Source: Lacrimispora amygdalina
GTDB lineage: Bacteria; Bacillota; Clostridia; Lachnospirales; Lachnospiraceae
Assembly (NCBI RefSeq): GCF_003432035.1
Contig: NZ_QOHO01000053.1
Span: forward strand, 34,564-98,563
Length of the DNA stretch: 64,000 nt
Reading direction: 5' to 3'
Shown here: one piece after another, positions 37,349 to 47,423 of the stretch
How positions within the stretch are numbered: the first letter of the stretch is position 1
How the letters are laid out: each line of letters starts with the position of its first letter
Made by a program: the position numbers and the translations under genes
Notes under the pieces: generated by a model
Databases searched by the model: none
Seen by the model: only the letters and a program-made list of their open reading frames with translations
What the model was told of the DNA's origin: nothing

Positions 37349-37373
37349 CGGGTGTGCCTTACCGACACACCCG
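37349..37373 (-). terminator. Hairpin after mglB (partial terminator)
   Basis: CGGGTGTG and CACACCCG form a perfect 8-base stem with a 9-base loop, followed on the minus strand by ATTTTTAAAAG. It lies 20 bases after mglB. Partial termination or message protection here would give excess binding protein over MglA and MglC (inference). Confidence 0.65.
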
Positions 37374-37392
37374 CTATTTGGGCTGCTGGAAA

Positions 37393-38520
37393 TTATTTTT
37401 TTAATTTGTCAAGAGTATCCTGGGCATTGGCCTTGGTAACCTTGATATAGTCTACCATGTTAACGTTGTCAACAGATTCACCCTTTAAGAACTTAACAGC
37501 CATATCGCTTGCTGTCTGAGCCTGAGAGAAATGATCGTTAAATACGGTACCGGTCTGTTTGTCATCAATAACGTTCTGAACAGCTTCTGTTAACGCATCA
37601 ACACCTACTAAATAGATGTCTTTGTTTACGGTACGTCCTGCTGCTTCGATTGCCTGAAGTGCACCAAGTGCCATAGCATCGTTGTTGCAGAAGATTACTT
37701 CGATCTGATCGCCGTACTGTGTCAGAGCATCCTGGGCAATCTGCTGTGCTTTTGCCTGATCCCAGTCACCACGCTGTTTTAAGAGTTCTTTTACTTTTAC
37801 GCCTTTGTCAGTCAGTGCCTTTACAGAGAATTCTGTTCTGTACTGTGCATCTACGTTTTCCGGGTCACCCTGGATCATGATGTAGTTTACAACGCCGTCT
37901 CCGTTGATATCACCTTTGTTGGATGTTTCAAGAATTTCTTCTCCCTGATAGGTTCCGGACTGTCTTGCATCACATCCTACATAAGTTGCATTGATTTTTT
38001 CATCTTTCCATCTCTGCTCTTCTTCCGGATCTGGCTCACGGTTGATGTAAACAACAGGAATTCCTGCTTCTTTACACATATTTGTGATTTCAGGAGCTGA
38101 TGAAGCCTGAACAAGATTTAAAATAAGTACGTCATATTTCTGGGTAATAAAGTTCTGGATCTGGTTGGTCTGCTCTGCCTGATCGCCCTTACCATCCTGA
38201 ATTACTACATTATCTTTCTTAAAGCCCAGGTCTTCAGTTAAGTAGCGCTGAAGCTCTGTACGATAAAGTGTCATAAAGTTATCATCAAATTTGTAAATGG
38301 AAATACCAACTTTCTTGTCAGCTAAATCCCCGCCTACTGCATCCTTTACGGCTGCTGCAGTCGTTTCTGCTGCGCTGGTATCTTCCTTCTTTGTTTCTGC
38401 TGCAGTTGTTGCTGCCTCAGATGCAGCTGTTGTGGCCTTTGAGCTGGATCCGCAGCCTGCCATGGAAAATACCATTGCAGAAGCGAGACCTACTGCTACT
38501 ACTTTTTTGAGTAATCTCAT
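37393..38520 (-). CDS. mglB: Galactose ABC transporter substrate-binding lipoprotein
   Basis: A 375-residue lipoprotein with lipobox MAGC (Cys about residue 23), an Ala/Thr/Glu-rich linker (about 25-65) and a galactose/glucose-binding domain. The domain has VGISIYKFDDNFMTLYRTEL, a calcium loop DINGDGVVNY, FCNNDAMALGALQAIE and YLVGVDALTEAV. First gene of mglBAC. Sugar specificity is inferred from family. Its promoter region carries direct repeats that could be sites for the AraC-type regulator encoded upstream. Confidence 0.94.
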   Translation of the reverse strand: MRLLKKVVAVGLASAMVFSMAGCGSSSKATTAASEAATTAAETKKEDTSAAETTAAAVKDAVGGDLADKKVGISIYKFDDNFMTLYRTELQRYLTEDLGFKKDNVVIQDGKGDQAEQTNQIQNFITQKYDVLILNLVQASSAPEITNMCKEAGIPVVYINREPDPEEEQRWKDEKINATYVGCDARQSGTYQGEEILETSNKGDINGDGVVNYIMIQGDPENVDAQYRTEFSVKALTDKGVKVKELLKQRGDWDQAKAQQIAQDALTQYGDQIEVIFCNNDAMALGALQAIEAAGRTVNKDIYLVGVDALTEAVQNVIDDKQTGTVFNDHFSQAQTASDMAVKFLKGESVDNVNMVDYIKVTKANAQDTLDKLKK

Positions 38521-38585
38521 GATAAATCCTCCCTTATCATTATATAATTGTGTTCGATTAGTACTTTTACCTCATCGACAAGCAC

Positions 38586-38614
38586 ATTATAGCTTTATTT
38601 TGTGCACTATTCCA
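38586..38614 (-). promoter_or_regulatory. Promoter of mglBAC
   Basis: Minus-strand TATAAT (38591-38586) about 65 bases before the mglB ATG. The hexamer 17 bases upstream (TGGAAT) is a weak -35, as expected for an activator-dependent promoter. Confidence 0.5.
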
Positions 38615-38636
38615 TATAATTTTCTTGGTATATGTA

Positions 38637-38677
38637 TCGATTTTTTTAGATTTTTCATGATTTACTCGATTTTTTTA
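38637..38677. promoter_or_regulatory. Direct repeats upstream of the mglB promoter
   Basis: Two identical 12-base copies of TCGATTTTTTTA start at 38637 and 38666 (29 bases apart, near three helical turns), centred roughly 60-95 bases upstream of the predicted start. AraC-family regulators commonly bind direct repeats in this position, and such a regulator is encoded 4 kb upstream. Assignment is inference. Confidence 0.45.
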
Positions 38678-38714
38678 TAGTTTTTTATTGATAAATGACA
38701 GTATTTCCATTTTT

Positions 38715-39737
38715 CTATTTGGCAGTCAGGGTATTCTGTCTGCATTCATAATACTTATCCCTGCTTAATTCCACTGTTTCCTGTACATTTTTACCAAGAG
38801 ACTCCGCTGCCGCAATTTTAAAGATCACTCCGGCATACTCATCACTGTTACACTGTACCGTTCCAAATAGTTTTCCTTCCCGCACTCCTTCAATCCCCTG
38901 GGGAGTTCCGTCAATCCCAACCACCTTGACCGGTCTGGCACTTCCTTTCCGCCCAATGGCATCTGCTGCTCCCAAAGCCATATCGTCATTGTTGCAGATT
39001 ACCACCTCAATTTCATCCGGATACTGGGTCAGCCATTGCTCCATCCAGGCAGATGCCTGGCTTCTGTCCCAGTTTGCGATGGCACCTGTAATCTTTTCCA
39101 AAGGCACGCCTCCATCCTTTAAAGTCTGAATGGACCATTCGGTTCTGATGAGAGAATCCTGATGGCTGCTCTCCCCTTCCAAAAGGACATAGTTCACCTT
39201 ACCGTCTCCGTTTAAGTCAAGAGAAGAGGGATCAGCCTTGTAAGCATCCACCAGCATATTCCCCTGAAGTGTGGCGGACTCTTTCGCATTTTCCCCCACA
39301 TAATAAAGCTTCTCCCAGCGACGCATGTCCTCTTCCACCGGCTCTCTGTTAAAAAATACAACCGGCAGATCTGCCTCCATTGCTTTCCCGATAATATTTG
39401 ATGCAGCCGAACGGTCGACCATATTGACACAGATTGCATCATACCCCAGAGAAATAAAACGGTCTACCTGGCTGTTCTGGGTATTCTGGTTTCCCTTCGC
39501 ATCCACAATTTCCATAACAACCTTAATTCCGGTATCCTTTTCATATTCCTTCGCCTGTTCTTCCAGTTTCCCCCTTATGGTATTAATAAAGGAATCATCT
39601 CCCCGGTATAAAGTCACTCCGATGCGAACCGCCTTATTCGCCTCCTTTTTTCCTGACTTATAATTCAGATAAAAGGATCCCACAACAATAACAGATAAAA
39701 GAATAACAGCTGCCAGCACTCCATATTTTTTTTTCAT
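38715..39737 (-). CDS. Membrane-anchored galactose-type binding protein (sensor component)
   Basis: A 340-residue protein of the MglB fold. The N-terminus MKKKYGVLAAVILLSVIVVGSFYLNYKSGKK is a membrane helix without a lipobox cysteine, so it is likely anchored by the helix (longest motif quoted is split: helix about residues 6-24). The binding domain keeps the calcium-loop-like DLNGDGKVNY, ICNNDDMALGAADAIG and VKVVGIDGTPQG. It follows the histidine kinase and another anchored binding protein in one operon, so it probably presents sugar to the kinase rather than to a transporter (inference). Confidence 0.88.
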   Translation of the reverse strand: MKKKYGVLAAVILLSVIVVGSFYLNYKSGKKEANKAVRIGVTLYRGDDSFINTIRGKLEEQAKEYEKDTGIKVVMEIVDAKGNQNTQNSQVDRFISLGYDAICVNMVDRSAASNIIGKAMEADLPVVFFNREPVEEDMRRWEKLYYVGENAKESATLQGNMLVDAYKADPSSLDLNGDGKVNYVLLEGESSHQDSLIRTEWSIQTLKDGGVPLEKITGAIANWDRSQASAWMEQWLTQYPDEIEVVICNNDDMALGAADAIGRKGSARPVKVVGIDGTPQGIEGVREGKLFGTVQCNSDEYAGVIFKIAAAESLGKNVQETVELSRDKYYECRQNTLTAK

Positions 39738-39751
39738 TTCTTTTCCCCCAT

Positions 39752-40723
39752 TCAGTCAATCGGATATAAGATTTTTTCAAATTTGCTCTCTCTTAAATCT
39801 TCTCTTCGGATATAATAAGAATCCAGTATAATCTGTTCTTTCTCAAATCCTCTGTGGACCGACTCAACCGCTTTTTCAATGCTTCTGTACCCCGCATCAA
39901 ACTGGTCGCTTACCACCAGCCCTTTTATCACCCCGTTATCTAAATCTGTCAAAAGCCTGGTGGTACTTCCTACCCCGTAAAGACCGTCCACGTAACTGCC
40001 ATAAACCGGACTTCCTGCAATAATCTCCGCTGTTTCATCCAGACTTTTCGCGTCAATTGCCGCTATAATTACTTTTTCGCCGCCTGGATAAACCAGCCCC
40101 TCTATTGCCTTTTGGAACGTCTCTCCCATTGTTTTTTTATAAATTTTTACTGTAAAACCGGCATTCTTTAATTCACTTTCTGCCCCTGAATAAATCTCCC
40201 GGTTGTAACCATAGTCTATCCCATCCATGAAGATCCATACCGGCTTACCAGGAGAATTTTCTCTGGCAATTGCCTGGCCAAGCAGCCGTCCCTGCTCTTC
40301 GAAATCAGGGGCAATCCCGCTTTTTACTCTCTCGTTTGGGATCAGATTGCCCACAATAACAGCCGGACAGTTTAAAACCATGTCATCCATCTTTCTGGCG
40401 CATTCTTCCGGTTTTACCGGAACTAAAACGACAGCTGACGCTCCGTCGTTAATTTCCCGTTTCACAAGTTCCAGCTGCTGATCCTGGTCTCCCTTTTCAT
40501 AGAGTGTAAGAAAACTGACGTCAACATTGTATTCTTCCGCCGCCTTATCAACACCTTTTCTGAAATTCCCAAAATAATCATCAGAGGTATCGCTGATAAT
40601 GACGGAAATAGGGTAGATTTCAGTTTTCTTTTCCTTAATAATCAAATCTGTGGAGGACAAAAGGAACAGGATCACAAGCACCACCGGTAAAAGAACCCAC
40701 AAAATTTTTTCCTGTTTTGTCAT
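39752..40723 (-). CDS. Membrane-anchored periplasmic-binding protein (sensor component)
   Basis: A 323-residue protein with an N-terminal uncleaved-looking helix (residues 7-25, no lipobox) and a LacI/RbsB-type binding fold (ISVIISDTSDDYFGNFRKG, ASAVVLVPVKPEEC, GIDYGYNREIYSGAE, GVIKGLVVSDQFDAGYRSIE). It lacks the calcium loop of the galactose binders, so its ligand may differ. Its ATG overlaps the histidine-kinase stop by 4 bases, strong evidence for a shared signalling role. Confidence 0.87.
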   Translation of the reverse strand: MTKQEKILWVLLPVVLVILFLLSSTDLIIKEKKTEIYPISVIISDTSDDYFGNFRKGVDKAAEEYNVDVSFLTLYEKGDQDQQLELVKREINDGASAVVLVPVKPEECARKMDDMVLNCPAVIVGNLIPNERVKSGIAPDFEEQGRLLGQAIARENSPGKPVWIFMDGIDYGYNREIYSGAESELKNAGFTVKIYKKTMGETFQKAIEGLVYPGGEKVIIAAIDAKSLDETAEIIAGSPVYGSYVDGLYGVGSTTRLLTDLDNGVIKGLVVSDQFDAGYRSIEKAVESVHRGFEKEQIILDSYYIRREDLRESKFEKILYPID

Positions 40724-42492
40724 GACCGTTTCTCCCTTTCTAAGACGGAATCATAGGGAACTGCCGGAAGGAGAATGGTGATGGTCGTCCCTTCATCAGG
40801 CTCCGAATCAATGGTAAGACCGTATCTCTCTCCAAAATAAAGCTTGATTCTTTCGTTTACATTCTTCACTCCGATTCCGGACCCCTTTGCAGATGTAACA
40901 TGCACCGCATCGGAAAAGAGACTTTGTACCTGATCCTCTGTCATACCCAGACCATTATCGGAAACCCTGATAATAAGATCTTCTCCCTTTCGCATCACCG
41001 ATAATTTAATCTCCCCCTCTCCATCCATGAATTCCATGCCGTGATAGATGGCGTTTTCCACCAGCGGCTGCAGAATCAGTTTTAAACTGGTTAATTCCAT
41101 ACATTCTTCCTCTGCCTGTATTTCATAGGAAAATTTATTTTTGAAACGCATATGCTGGATCATTAAATAGCTTCTCACATGCTCCAGTTCATCCCGGACT
41201 GTAATGACGCTTTTTCCTTTGCTTAAACTGATCCGGAAAAAACGTGCCAGTGCCGTCACTGCCTTAACCGCTTCGTTCTTCTGTTCATTTTCAATCATCC
41301 AGACAATTATGTCCAGGGTATTATATAAAAAATGGGGATTGATCTGTGATTGCAGGGTGTCAAATTCCTGTTTCCGTTTGGCTTCATGCTCCGTTACAAT
41401 ATCGTCCATGAGGACGCGGATCTGGATTGCCATATTCTTAATGGAATTACCCAAATGCTGAATTTCATAAGAGCCTCCGATGGAAACTGCTGTTTCCAAA
41501 TCCCCCTCTTCCAGGATTCCTACGGATTTTTCCAACTCCTTGATTGGATTTGTAATACGAGATGAGATATAGGAGTTGATCAGTACAAGTATAAACAATA
41601 TGAGAGTAATCATGAACACTATAAAAAGCCTGGTTTTAATGGTATTTAAGGAAACCACACTTTTAGGAGTAACCCCCACAATCTTCCAGCCTGTATAGCC
41701 AACGGATTTCACCGTTATGATTCTGCTTTTACCTTCAAAAACCTCCCGGTGTATTCCGTCCTTATAGCCGGAGGCGATTTTGTTATTTTCCTTCATCCGT
41801 CCTGAATCAATGAGCTGGATTCTGGGATGATAAAGAATGTCTCCATCACTGGCAATTAAGTAGACATAGCCTCCCTTCCCTGTGGTGACTCCGTCAAATA
41901 AATGTTCCAGACTGGAATAGCTTAAATCCACCAATAGGACTCCCTGGGTGGTAGATGTTCCTTCCGTAAGCTCCACTGCCCTTGATAAGGAGATCACCCA
42001 GCGGTACTGGTTTTCATTATTTTCAAATATATACTGGACGTGCGGATCGGAAAAATGCTGGTTTTCCGTTTTTTCCAGAGCATTGGCAAACCATTTTTCG
42101 CCCGTTATGTCAAGACTGCTTTTCAGCCTTGCCGCAGGGACGGATTCCACCATTGCTCCGCCCTGGGTAAAAAGGGCAATGTTGTCCACATTGTCTTTAT
42201 TGTTGTCATACAGAAGGGTGATCTCATTATTAATGGACTGGGAAGAAAGGTCCGCATTTTTCACGGCCCCATAATAAAGGGAATCAGAAAGCTTCATGAC
42301 TGTCCGCAAATAGGATTCCACAGATCTCGCCACCTGATTGATCAGACTCTGATTCTCCTCCTGGACCACCTCTGCGACCTGCGAGGAAAGGCGCTGGTAT
42401 AAGGACAGGGTAATCAGCAGGCCTGCGGCAAGTGCCGTTATGGTAAAATAAACGAAAATTGTATAACGGATGCTGTTATTCTTTTTTTCCAT
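40720..42492 (-). CDS. Sensor histidine kinase, YesM/LytS type
   Basis: A 590-residue membrane kinase. Helix 1 is at about residues 10-30, an extracellular Cache-like domain spans 35-285 (DLSYSSLEHLFDGVTTGKGGYVYLIASDG), helix 2 is at about 290-310, a HAMP follows (SRITNPIKELEKSV), then the His_kinase domain with the phospho-accepting histidine in SQINPHFLYNTLD (near 386) and an HATPase domain (LVENAIYHGMEF, VSDNGLGM, GSGIGVKNVNERI). The start overlaps the response-regulator stop (TAATG). Partner of the AraC-type regulator; the downstream anchored binding proteins suggest sugar input. Confidence 0.95.
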   Translation of the reverse strand: MEKKNNSIRYTIFVYFTITALAAGLLITLSLYQRLSSQVAEVVQEENQSLINQVARSVESYLRTVMKLSDSLYYGAVKNADLSSQSINNEITLLYDNNKDNVDNIALFTQGGAMVESVPAARLKSSLDITGEKWFANALEKTENQHFSDPHVQYIFENNENQYRWVISLSRAVELTEGTSTTQGVLLVDLSYSSLEHLFDGVTTGKGGYVYLIASDGDILYHPRIQLIDSGRMKENNKIASGYKDGIHREVFEGKSRIITVKSVGYTGWKIVGVTPKSVVSLNTIKTRLFIVFMITLILFILVLINSYISSRITNPIKELEKSVGILEEGDLETAVSIGGSYEIQHLGNSIKNMAIQIRVLMDDIVTEHEAKRKQEFDTLQSQINPHFLYNTLDIIVWMIENEQKNEAVKAVTALARFFRISLSKGKSVITVRDELEHVRSYLMIQHMRFKNKFSYEIQAEEECMELTSLKLILQPLVENAIYHGMEFMDGEGEIKLSVMRKGEDLIIRVSDNGLGMTEDQVQSLFSDAVHVTSAKGSGIGVKNVNERIKLYFGERYGLTIDSEPDEGTTITILLPAVPYDSVLEREKRS

Positions 42493-44102
42493 TACCTCAC
42501 TCCGCGAAATTTAGTTGGTGATACGCCAAATTTCTTTTTAAAAACATAACTGAAATAGTTTTGTTCCTGATATCCTACCTTTGCCGCAATGACATAGGTT
42601 TTGTCTTCTGTTTTATTTAACAGTTCCACCGCTTTATTCAAACGCAGATCGGTCAGATAGGCGATGTAGGCCTGTCCGGTCTCCTTTTTAAACAGGGTTG
42701 AGAAATAAGCAGGGCTCATATGCAGATGGCGGCAGATCATCTCCACGGATAAATCCGGATTCTGATAATGGTCCATAATGTACTGTCTCGCCTCCTGAAT
42801 CACCTGTCTCGTGGTAAGATCACGTTCCTGATTAATTGCCTGGTTGATTTTCTCCGCAGCCTTATAAAGCCATGACCCAAATTCTCCTTTTTGTATCTTG
42901 TCAAAGACTGTCATGGACTCTAAATCTCCGCCCATGATATCTTCCAGATCAAGATCGTACTGCTGTACCATCTGTATCACACTGTTCAGCACACCAAACA
43001 TATATACCTGCTGCTGTCTGAAATGTACTTTCGCAGATTCCATCTTCTGTATAATCTGTGTCACGGCTGCTTCAATCTTTTCAGCCGGCCCAAATTTTAC
43101 AGCTGATATAAGATCCGCCTCCGAGACGCTGTCAAACTCCAGTTTCCCGCTTGCTACCGGCTCCATATCGTTGATGTAGATGGTACTGCCCTTTCCTGCT
43201 ATCGCCTTATAGCCAAGAGCATCAATTGCCGACTGATAAGCGTACGGGATATTGGATAATTCCTCGCAGCTGTGGCCGATACCTATGGTGACGGGTACCT
43301 CCAGAATTCTCCTGGTTTCCTTACAGATATCTCCAAGCACGTCGATCAGACCGGTGATGGAATCCTCATCGAGGGCTACCACTACAACCATCTCAGCCTC
43401 TAAAACAGACTGAAACATTGCAAATCTGCAATACCCTTCCAGTTTCTCCCTGATAATCTGCATGACGGAAACCGGAATCAGTTCCTCTTCCCTATGAAGC
43501 GTCAGAGTGTCGCCCACTTCCCCTCTTTCCACAGCCACCGCCGCTATAATCCATTTCCAGGCGCCTGCGATTGGGATATCATATTCTTTCAGCTTCTGCT
43601 CCGCAATTTCATTGGAAAGATTCTTGTGTACCAGATCATTAAAAAACTGTTCCCGGAATACAGGAAGGCTCTTCCTGTAGTTTTCCCTGAGCCGGCTTAT
43701 ATTCCGCTTTTCTTCAATTTCCCGGTCAAGATTGTTTTTAATCCTCTTTAAAATGGAAGTAAGCTCCTCTACATTTACAGGCTTTAAAATGTATTCGGTC
43801 ACATTTAATTTGATTGCTTTCTGGGCATATTCAAAATCGTCGTATCCGGAAAATATAACAACCTTCATGGAAGGGTAGCGCTGCCGGATTTTTTCCGCCA
43901 GTGCCAGTCCATCCATATAAGGCATCCGGATATCCGTTAAAACCACGTCCGGCTCCAAGACTTCGATTTTTTCAATGGCATCTTCCCCGTTTTCCGCATC
44001 ACCCACCACTTTAAAACCGGCTGACTGCCATTCAATTTTCTTAATAATGCTTTTACGGACTTCCTCTTCGTCATCCACCAAAATAATACTGTATAAATCC
44101 AT
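42492..44102 (-). CDS. Response regulator with AraC-type DNA-binding domain, YesN type
   Basis: A 536-residue regulator. The receiver domain (1-125) has the acidic pocket VDDEEEVR and the phosphorylation aspartate in LTDIRMPYMDG (near D56), with the conserved lysine in ILKPVNVEEL. A central region of about 280 residues is of unknown role, and two AraC-type helix-turn-helix units (about 440-536) end in YFSYVFKKKFGVSPTKFR. I place the start at 44102, with SD AAGGGG 8 bases upstream. It lies only 29 bases after cbiC without a visible terminator. Likely target is mglBAC. Confidence 0.94.
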   Translation of the reverse strand: MDLYSIILVDDEEEVRKSIIKKIEWQSAGFKVVGDAENGEDAIEKIEVLEPDVVLTDIRMPYMDGLALAEKIRQRYPSMKVVIFSGYDDFEYAQKAIKLNVTEYILKPVNVEELTSILKRIKNNLDREIEEKRNISRLRENYRKSLPVFREQFFNDLVHKNLSNEIAEQKLKEYDIPIAGAWKWIIAAVAVERGEVGDTLTLHREEELIPVSVMQIIREKLEGYCRFAMFQSVLEAEMVVVVALDEDSITGLIDVLGDICKETRRILEVPVTIGIGHSCEELSNIPYAYQSAIDALGYKAIAGKGSTIYINDMEPVASGKLEFDSVSEADLISAVKFGPAEKIEAAVTQIIQKMESAKVHFRQQQVYMFGVLNSVIQMVQQYDLDLEDIMGGDLESMTVFDKIQKGEFGSWLYKAAEKINQAINQERDLTTRQVIQEARQYIMDHYQNPDLSVEMICRHLHMSPAYFSTLFKKETGQAYIAYLTDLRLNKAVELLNKTEDKTYVIAAKVGYQEQNYFSYVFKKKFGVSPTKFRGVR

Positions 44103-44131
44103 GCTGTTTACCCCTTTAAGAAACAATGATG

Positions 44132-44767
44132 TTATGAAATCTGATAAAGCATTGCATTTACAATTGCTGCTGCCACATTACTTCCGCCTTTTCTCCCTCT
44201 TGCCACAATATAGGGCACATCTGAAAGCGATAAAATCATCTCTTTGGACTGAATCACATTGACAAAGCCCACCGGAACGCCGATGATTAACCTGGGCTTT
44301 ATAATTCCTTCCTGTATCAGCTCATGAAGATGCACCAGCGCTGTAGGTGCATTACCAATGGCAAAAATGCATTCCTTTGAAAGTCTGGCAGCCTTATCCA
44401 TGCTGGCATGAGCCCGTGTGGTCTGCCTGTTTTTCGCATCTTCAGCCACATCTTCATCTGCCATAAAGCAGTGGACACTGCTTCCCGCCCGTTCCAATGC
44501 CTTTTTATTGATTCCCGCTTTTCCCATATTGGTATCGGTGATTACCGGAACGCCTTCCTTTAATGCCTCTATTCCAAGTTTAACCGCATGGGGGGAAAAT
44601 ATCAAATGATCGGCATAGTCAAAATCTGCTGTTGTATGAATCACCCGTTTGATTACCAGTTCCTGTTCCGGATCCAGTTTCTTATCTCCCAGCTCCTGTG
44701 TTATGATTTCAAAGCTTCTCTTCTCAATTTCCTCGGGGCGAACCCGTTCCAGTTCTCTAAACTCCAT
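44132..44767 (-). CDS. cbiC: Cobalt-precorrin-8 methylmutase
   Basis: Moves the methyl group from C-11 to C-12 to give cobyrinate (anaerobic pathway). It shows [21 protein letters not shown] with the catalytic histidine, [32 protein letters not shown] and the [14 protein letters not shown] and [12 protein letters not shown] motifs. I choose the ATG at 44767 (GGAGG 5 bases upstream); it overlaps the end of cbiP by 11 bases. Last cobalamin gene of the second cob unit. Confidence 0.95.
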   Translation of the reverse strand: MEFRELERVRPEEIEKRSFEIITQELGDKKLDPEQELVIKRVIHTTADFDYADHLIFSPHAVKLGIEALKEGVPVITDTNMGKAGINKKALERAGSSVHCFMADEDVAEDAKNRQTTRAHASMDKAARLSKECIFAIGNAPTALVHLHELIQEGIIKPRLIIGVPVGFVNVIQSKEMILSLSDVPYIVARGRKGGSNVAAAIVNAMLYQIS

Positions 44768-46304
44768 TCTTTCCTCCATTGTCTTTCGTCAACCCCATAA
44801 GGCTGTAAATCCGGTCCATATCAAGACTCTCCCGCAAAAGATCTGCCAGTCTGTCATACTGTTTTTCTTTATATTGCTGATAGCTGACAGCCGTTCCCGG
44901 CTGGCTGGCAAGTCCTTTCTTCTTTCTCAGCGCCGTTACAATGGTATCTGCAATGTTCTCACTGTCAAAGAAACCGTGAATATAGGTTCCGTATACATTC
45001 TTTCTCTGGCATCCATCCATTTTTGCCAGATGGGAGCCGGACTGGCTCTCCATCACATAGGCTAAAGGAGGCAGTGCGCGCTCTGTCTGTCCCATATGAA
45101 TCTCATAGCCTTCTATATTCATTCCTGATAAATCTTCAAAAATCCCTTCCACTGCCGTACAGGCACCTGTCACTCTTGTTCTGGTTTTTTCTGCTCCGAA
45201 CATAGTCCTTACAGGCAGCAGTTCCATACCGCGAACGGAGGATCGGCCGGAAGAAGATTCCACTGCCAGCGGATCCTTTAACTGCTCGCCAAGCATCTGA
45301 AACCCTCCGCAGATTCCAAATACCGGAACCCCTGATGAGACCAGCTTTAATATCCCGGCCTCCAGACCATTCTGCCGCATCCAGAGAAGATCTTCAATGG
45401 TATTCTTACTTCCCGGCAGAATTACCAGATCCGGGTTTCCCAGGCTTGAAACAGAATCCACATAGCGAAGCGCCACCGAAGAAATTGTAGAGAAAACAGA
45501 AAAATCCGTAAAATTTGAAATTCTGGGGAAACGGATGACCGCTATTTCCACATCGGCCCGCTCTGACTTTCCTGTATTACATAAATGATTTCCCAGGCTG
45601 TCTTCGTCTTCAATATCCACATCCATGTACGGCACCACTCCGGCGACCGGTATGTGAAGCCGTTCTTTAATCATGTCAAGTCCTGGTTCTAAAATAGTTT
45701 TATCACCGCGGAATTTATTTACAATCAGGCCGCCGATTCTGGCCCTCTCATCCGACTCCAAAAGCATAACAGTGCCGTAAAGCTGGGCAAATACACCGCC
45801 TCGGTCAATATCTCCCACCAGCAGCACCGGCGCATCTGCCATCTTTGCCATACCCATATTGACAATGTCTTCCTGTTTTAAATTGATCTCTGCAGGACTT
45901 CCTGCCCCTTCAATTACGATAATGTCGTATTCCTCTGACAGCTTGTCAAATGCTTTTTTTATCTCCGGTATCAGGTTCTTTTTATATGCAAAATACTCTT
46001 TCGCAGGCATATTTCCAATGGATACACCATTCACAATTACCTGGGAACCGGTATCATTGGTGGGTTTTAACAGTACCGGATTCATGGCTGCCAAAGGAGT
46101 TACGCCTGCAGCCTCAGCCTGCACAACCTGTGCCCTGCCCATCTCCAGTCCTTCCTCTGTAATAAAGGAGTTAAGTGCCATATTCTGGGATTTGAAAGGT
46201 GCAACCCGGTATCCGTCCTGCTTAAAAATCCGGCACAATCCTGCCGTAATCAGGCTTTTCCCCGCATTGGACATGGTCCCCTGAATCATGATTGTCTTTG
46301 CCAT
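44757..46304 (-). CDS. cbiP: Cobyric acid synthase
   Basis: Glutamine-dependent amidation of four peripheral carboxylates (b, d, e, g) of adenosyl-cobyrinate a,c-diamide. The N-terminal dethiobiotin-synthase-like ATPase domain starts [17 protein letters not shown]; the C-terminal glutaminase domain has the nucleophile in [15 protein letters not shown] and the histidine in GTYIHGFFD. The 515-residue length is normal. It follows cobD by 4 bases. Confidence 0.96.
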   Translation of the reverse strand: MAKTIMIQGTMSNAGKSLITAGLCRIFKQDGYRVAPFKSQNMALNSFITEEGLEMGRAQVVQAEAAGVTPLAAMNPVLLKPTNDTGSQVIVNGVSIGNMPAKEYFAYKKNLIPEIKKAFDKLSEEYDIIVIEGAGSPAEINLKQEDIVNMGMAKMADAPVLLVGDIDRGGVFAQLYGTVMLLESDERARIGGLIVNKFRGDKTILEPGLDMIKERLHIPVAGVVPYMDVDIEDEDSLGNHLCNTGKSERADVEIAVIRFPRISNFTDFSVFSTISSVALRYVDSVSSLGNPDLVILPGSKNTIEDLLWMRQNGLEAGILKLVSSGVPVFGICGGFQMLGEQLKDPLAVESSSGRSSVRGMELLPVRTMFGAEKTRTRVTGACTAVEGIFEDLSGMNIEGYEIHMGQTERALPPLAYVMESQSGSHLAKMDGCQRKNVYGTYIHGFFDSENIADTIVTALRKKKGLASQPGTAVSYQQYKEKQYDRLADLLRESLDMDRIYSLMGLTKDNGGKNGV

Positions 46305-46308
46305 GCTC

Positions 46309-47397
46309 TCATTCTCCTTTTGTCAGTATGGATTTTAATACTGCAAGAAATGCATCATTTTCTCTTCTCTGCCTGATACAGATCCGGTAATAGGTATGAT
46401 TTAAACCTCTGTAATTGGAACAGGAGCGGATCAGTACCTGCCGGTCAAGCAATTCCCTGTATAATAGCTTTTCCTCATCCTGTGCTTTCTTTCTTGTATC
46501 TTTAAAAAACAGATAATTTGCCATGGAATCAAAGACAAGAAAACCCAGATCACGAAGGTTTTGTTTTAAGTATTCCCGCTCACAGATAATGAGCCGCCTG
46601 GTTTCTTTCACATATTGCGTTTCACCAAGGGCTGCCTCTCCGGCTGCCTGGGCGAGAGAAGAAACACTCCAGGGCTGTCTGATCCGGTTCATGGCTTCTA
46701 TCGTCTGTTCTGCGGCGGATATGCCATACCCAAGACGGAGACCTGCCATAGCATAAATTTTTGTAAATGCTTTTAATACAAACACATGGTCATAGCCGCC
46801 AGATGAAATCACATCCAGTACGGAATAAGCCTCAGGGTCATCAAGAAATTCATTAAAGCATTCATCCACTACACAGAAAATTCCTTTTTCCCCGCAAAAA
46901 TCCAGAAGTTCTTTCATTTCTTCTTTTTCAAGTGCAAATCCGGTTGGATTGTTGGGATTGCACAGAAACATCATTTCAATTCCCTGACCGCTTAATTTAA
47001 GCCATTCTATTAATGGTTTAACGGATAAATGAAACCCGTCAGCCTCCATTAAATCATACCATACAATCTCTGCAAAAACAGTCTCTAATGCCTGTTGGTA
47101 TTCCAGAAAGGACGGCGCGATTAAGAGAGCCCGTCCGGGTCTTTTAACCTGCACAATCTGAAAGATTAAATCCGCAGCTCCGTTACCGCAGATAATATGC
47201 TCTTTAGAAAATCCATGAAATGATCCAAGCTCTGTCCTCAATTTCCCGCAGCGGCTGTCCGGATAGCAGGAGCAGTCATCAACTGCCTGCAGAAGTGCTT
47301 TTTTAACGCCTTCCGGAAGGCCAAGCGGATTGATGTTGGCTGAATAATCCATAGTAACGCGATTGGTGTAAATGTCTCCGCCATGCTGATATTCCAT
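46309..47397 (-). CDS. cobD: L-threonine-O-3-phosphate decarboxylase (CobD type)
   Basis: PLP enzyme of the histidinol-phosphate aminotransferase fold that makes (R)-1-amino-2-propanol phosphate for the nucleotide loop. It begins [10 protein letters not shown], has [13 protein letters not shown], the CNPNNPTG motif, VVDECFNEF and the PLP lysine in [19 protein letters not shown] use the ATG at 47397 (GGGAG 8 bases upstream, 362 residues) rather than the one at 47412. The name follows Salmonella usage. Confidence 0.92.
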   Translation of the reverse strand: MEYQHGGDIYTNRVTMDYSANINPLGLPEGVKKALLQAVDDCSCYPDSRCGKLRTELGSFHGFSKEHIICGNGAADLIFQIVQVKRPGRALLIAPSFLEYQQALETVFAEIVWYDLMEADGFHLSVKPLIEWLKLSGQGIEMMFLCNPNNPTGFALEKEEMKELLDFCGEKGIFCVVDECFNEFLDDPEAYSVLDVISSGGYDHVFVLKAFTKIYAMAGLRLGYGISAAEQTIEAMNRIRQPWSVSSLAQAAGEAALGETQYVKETRRLIICEREYLKQNLRDLGFLVFDSMANYLFFKDTRKKAQDEEKLLYRELLDRQVLIRSCSNYRGLNHTYYRICIRQRRENDAFLAVLKSILTKGE

Positions 47398-47423
47398 TTT
47401 TATTTCTCCCATTTTTATATCTT

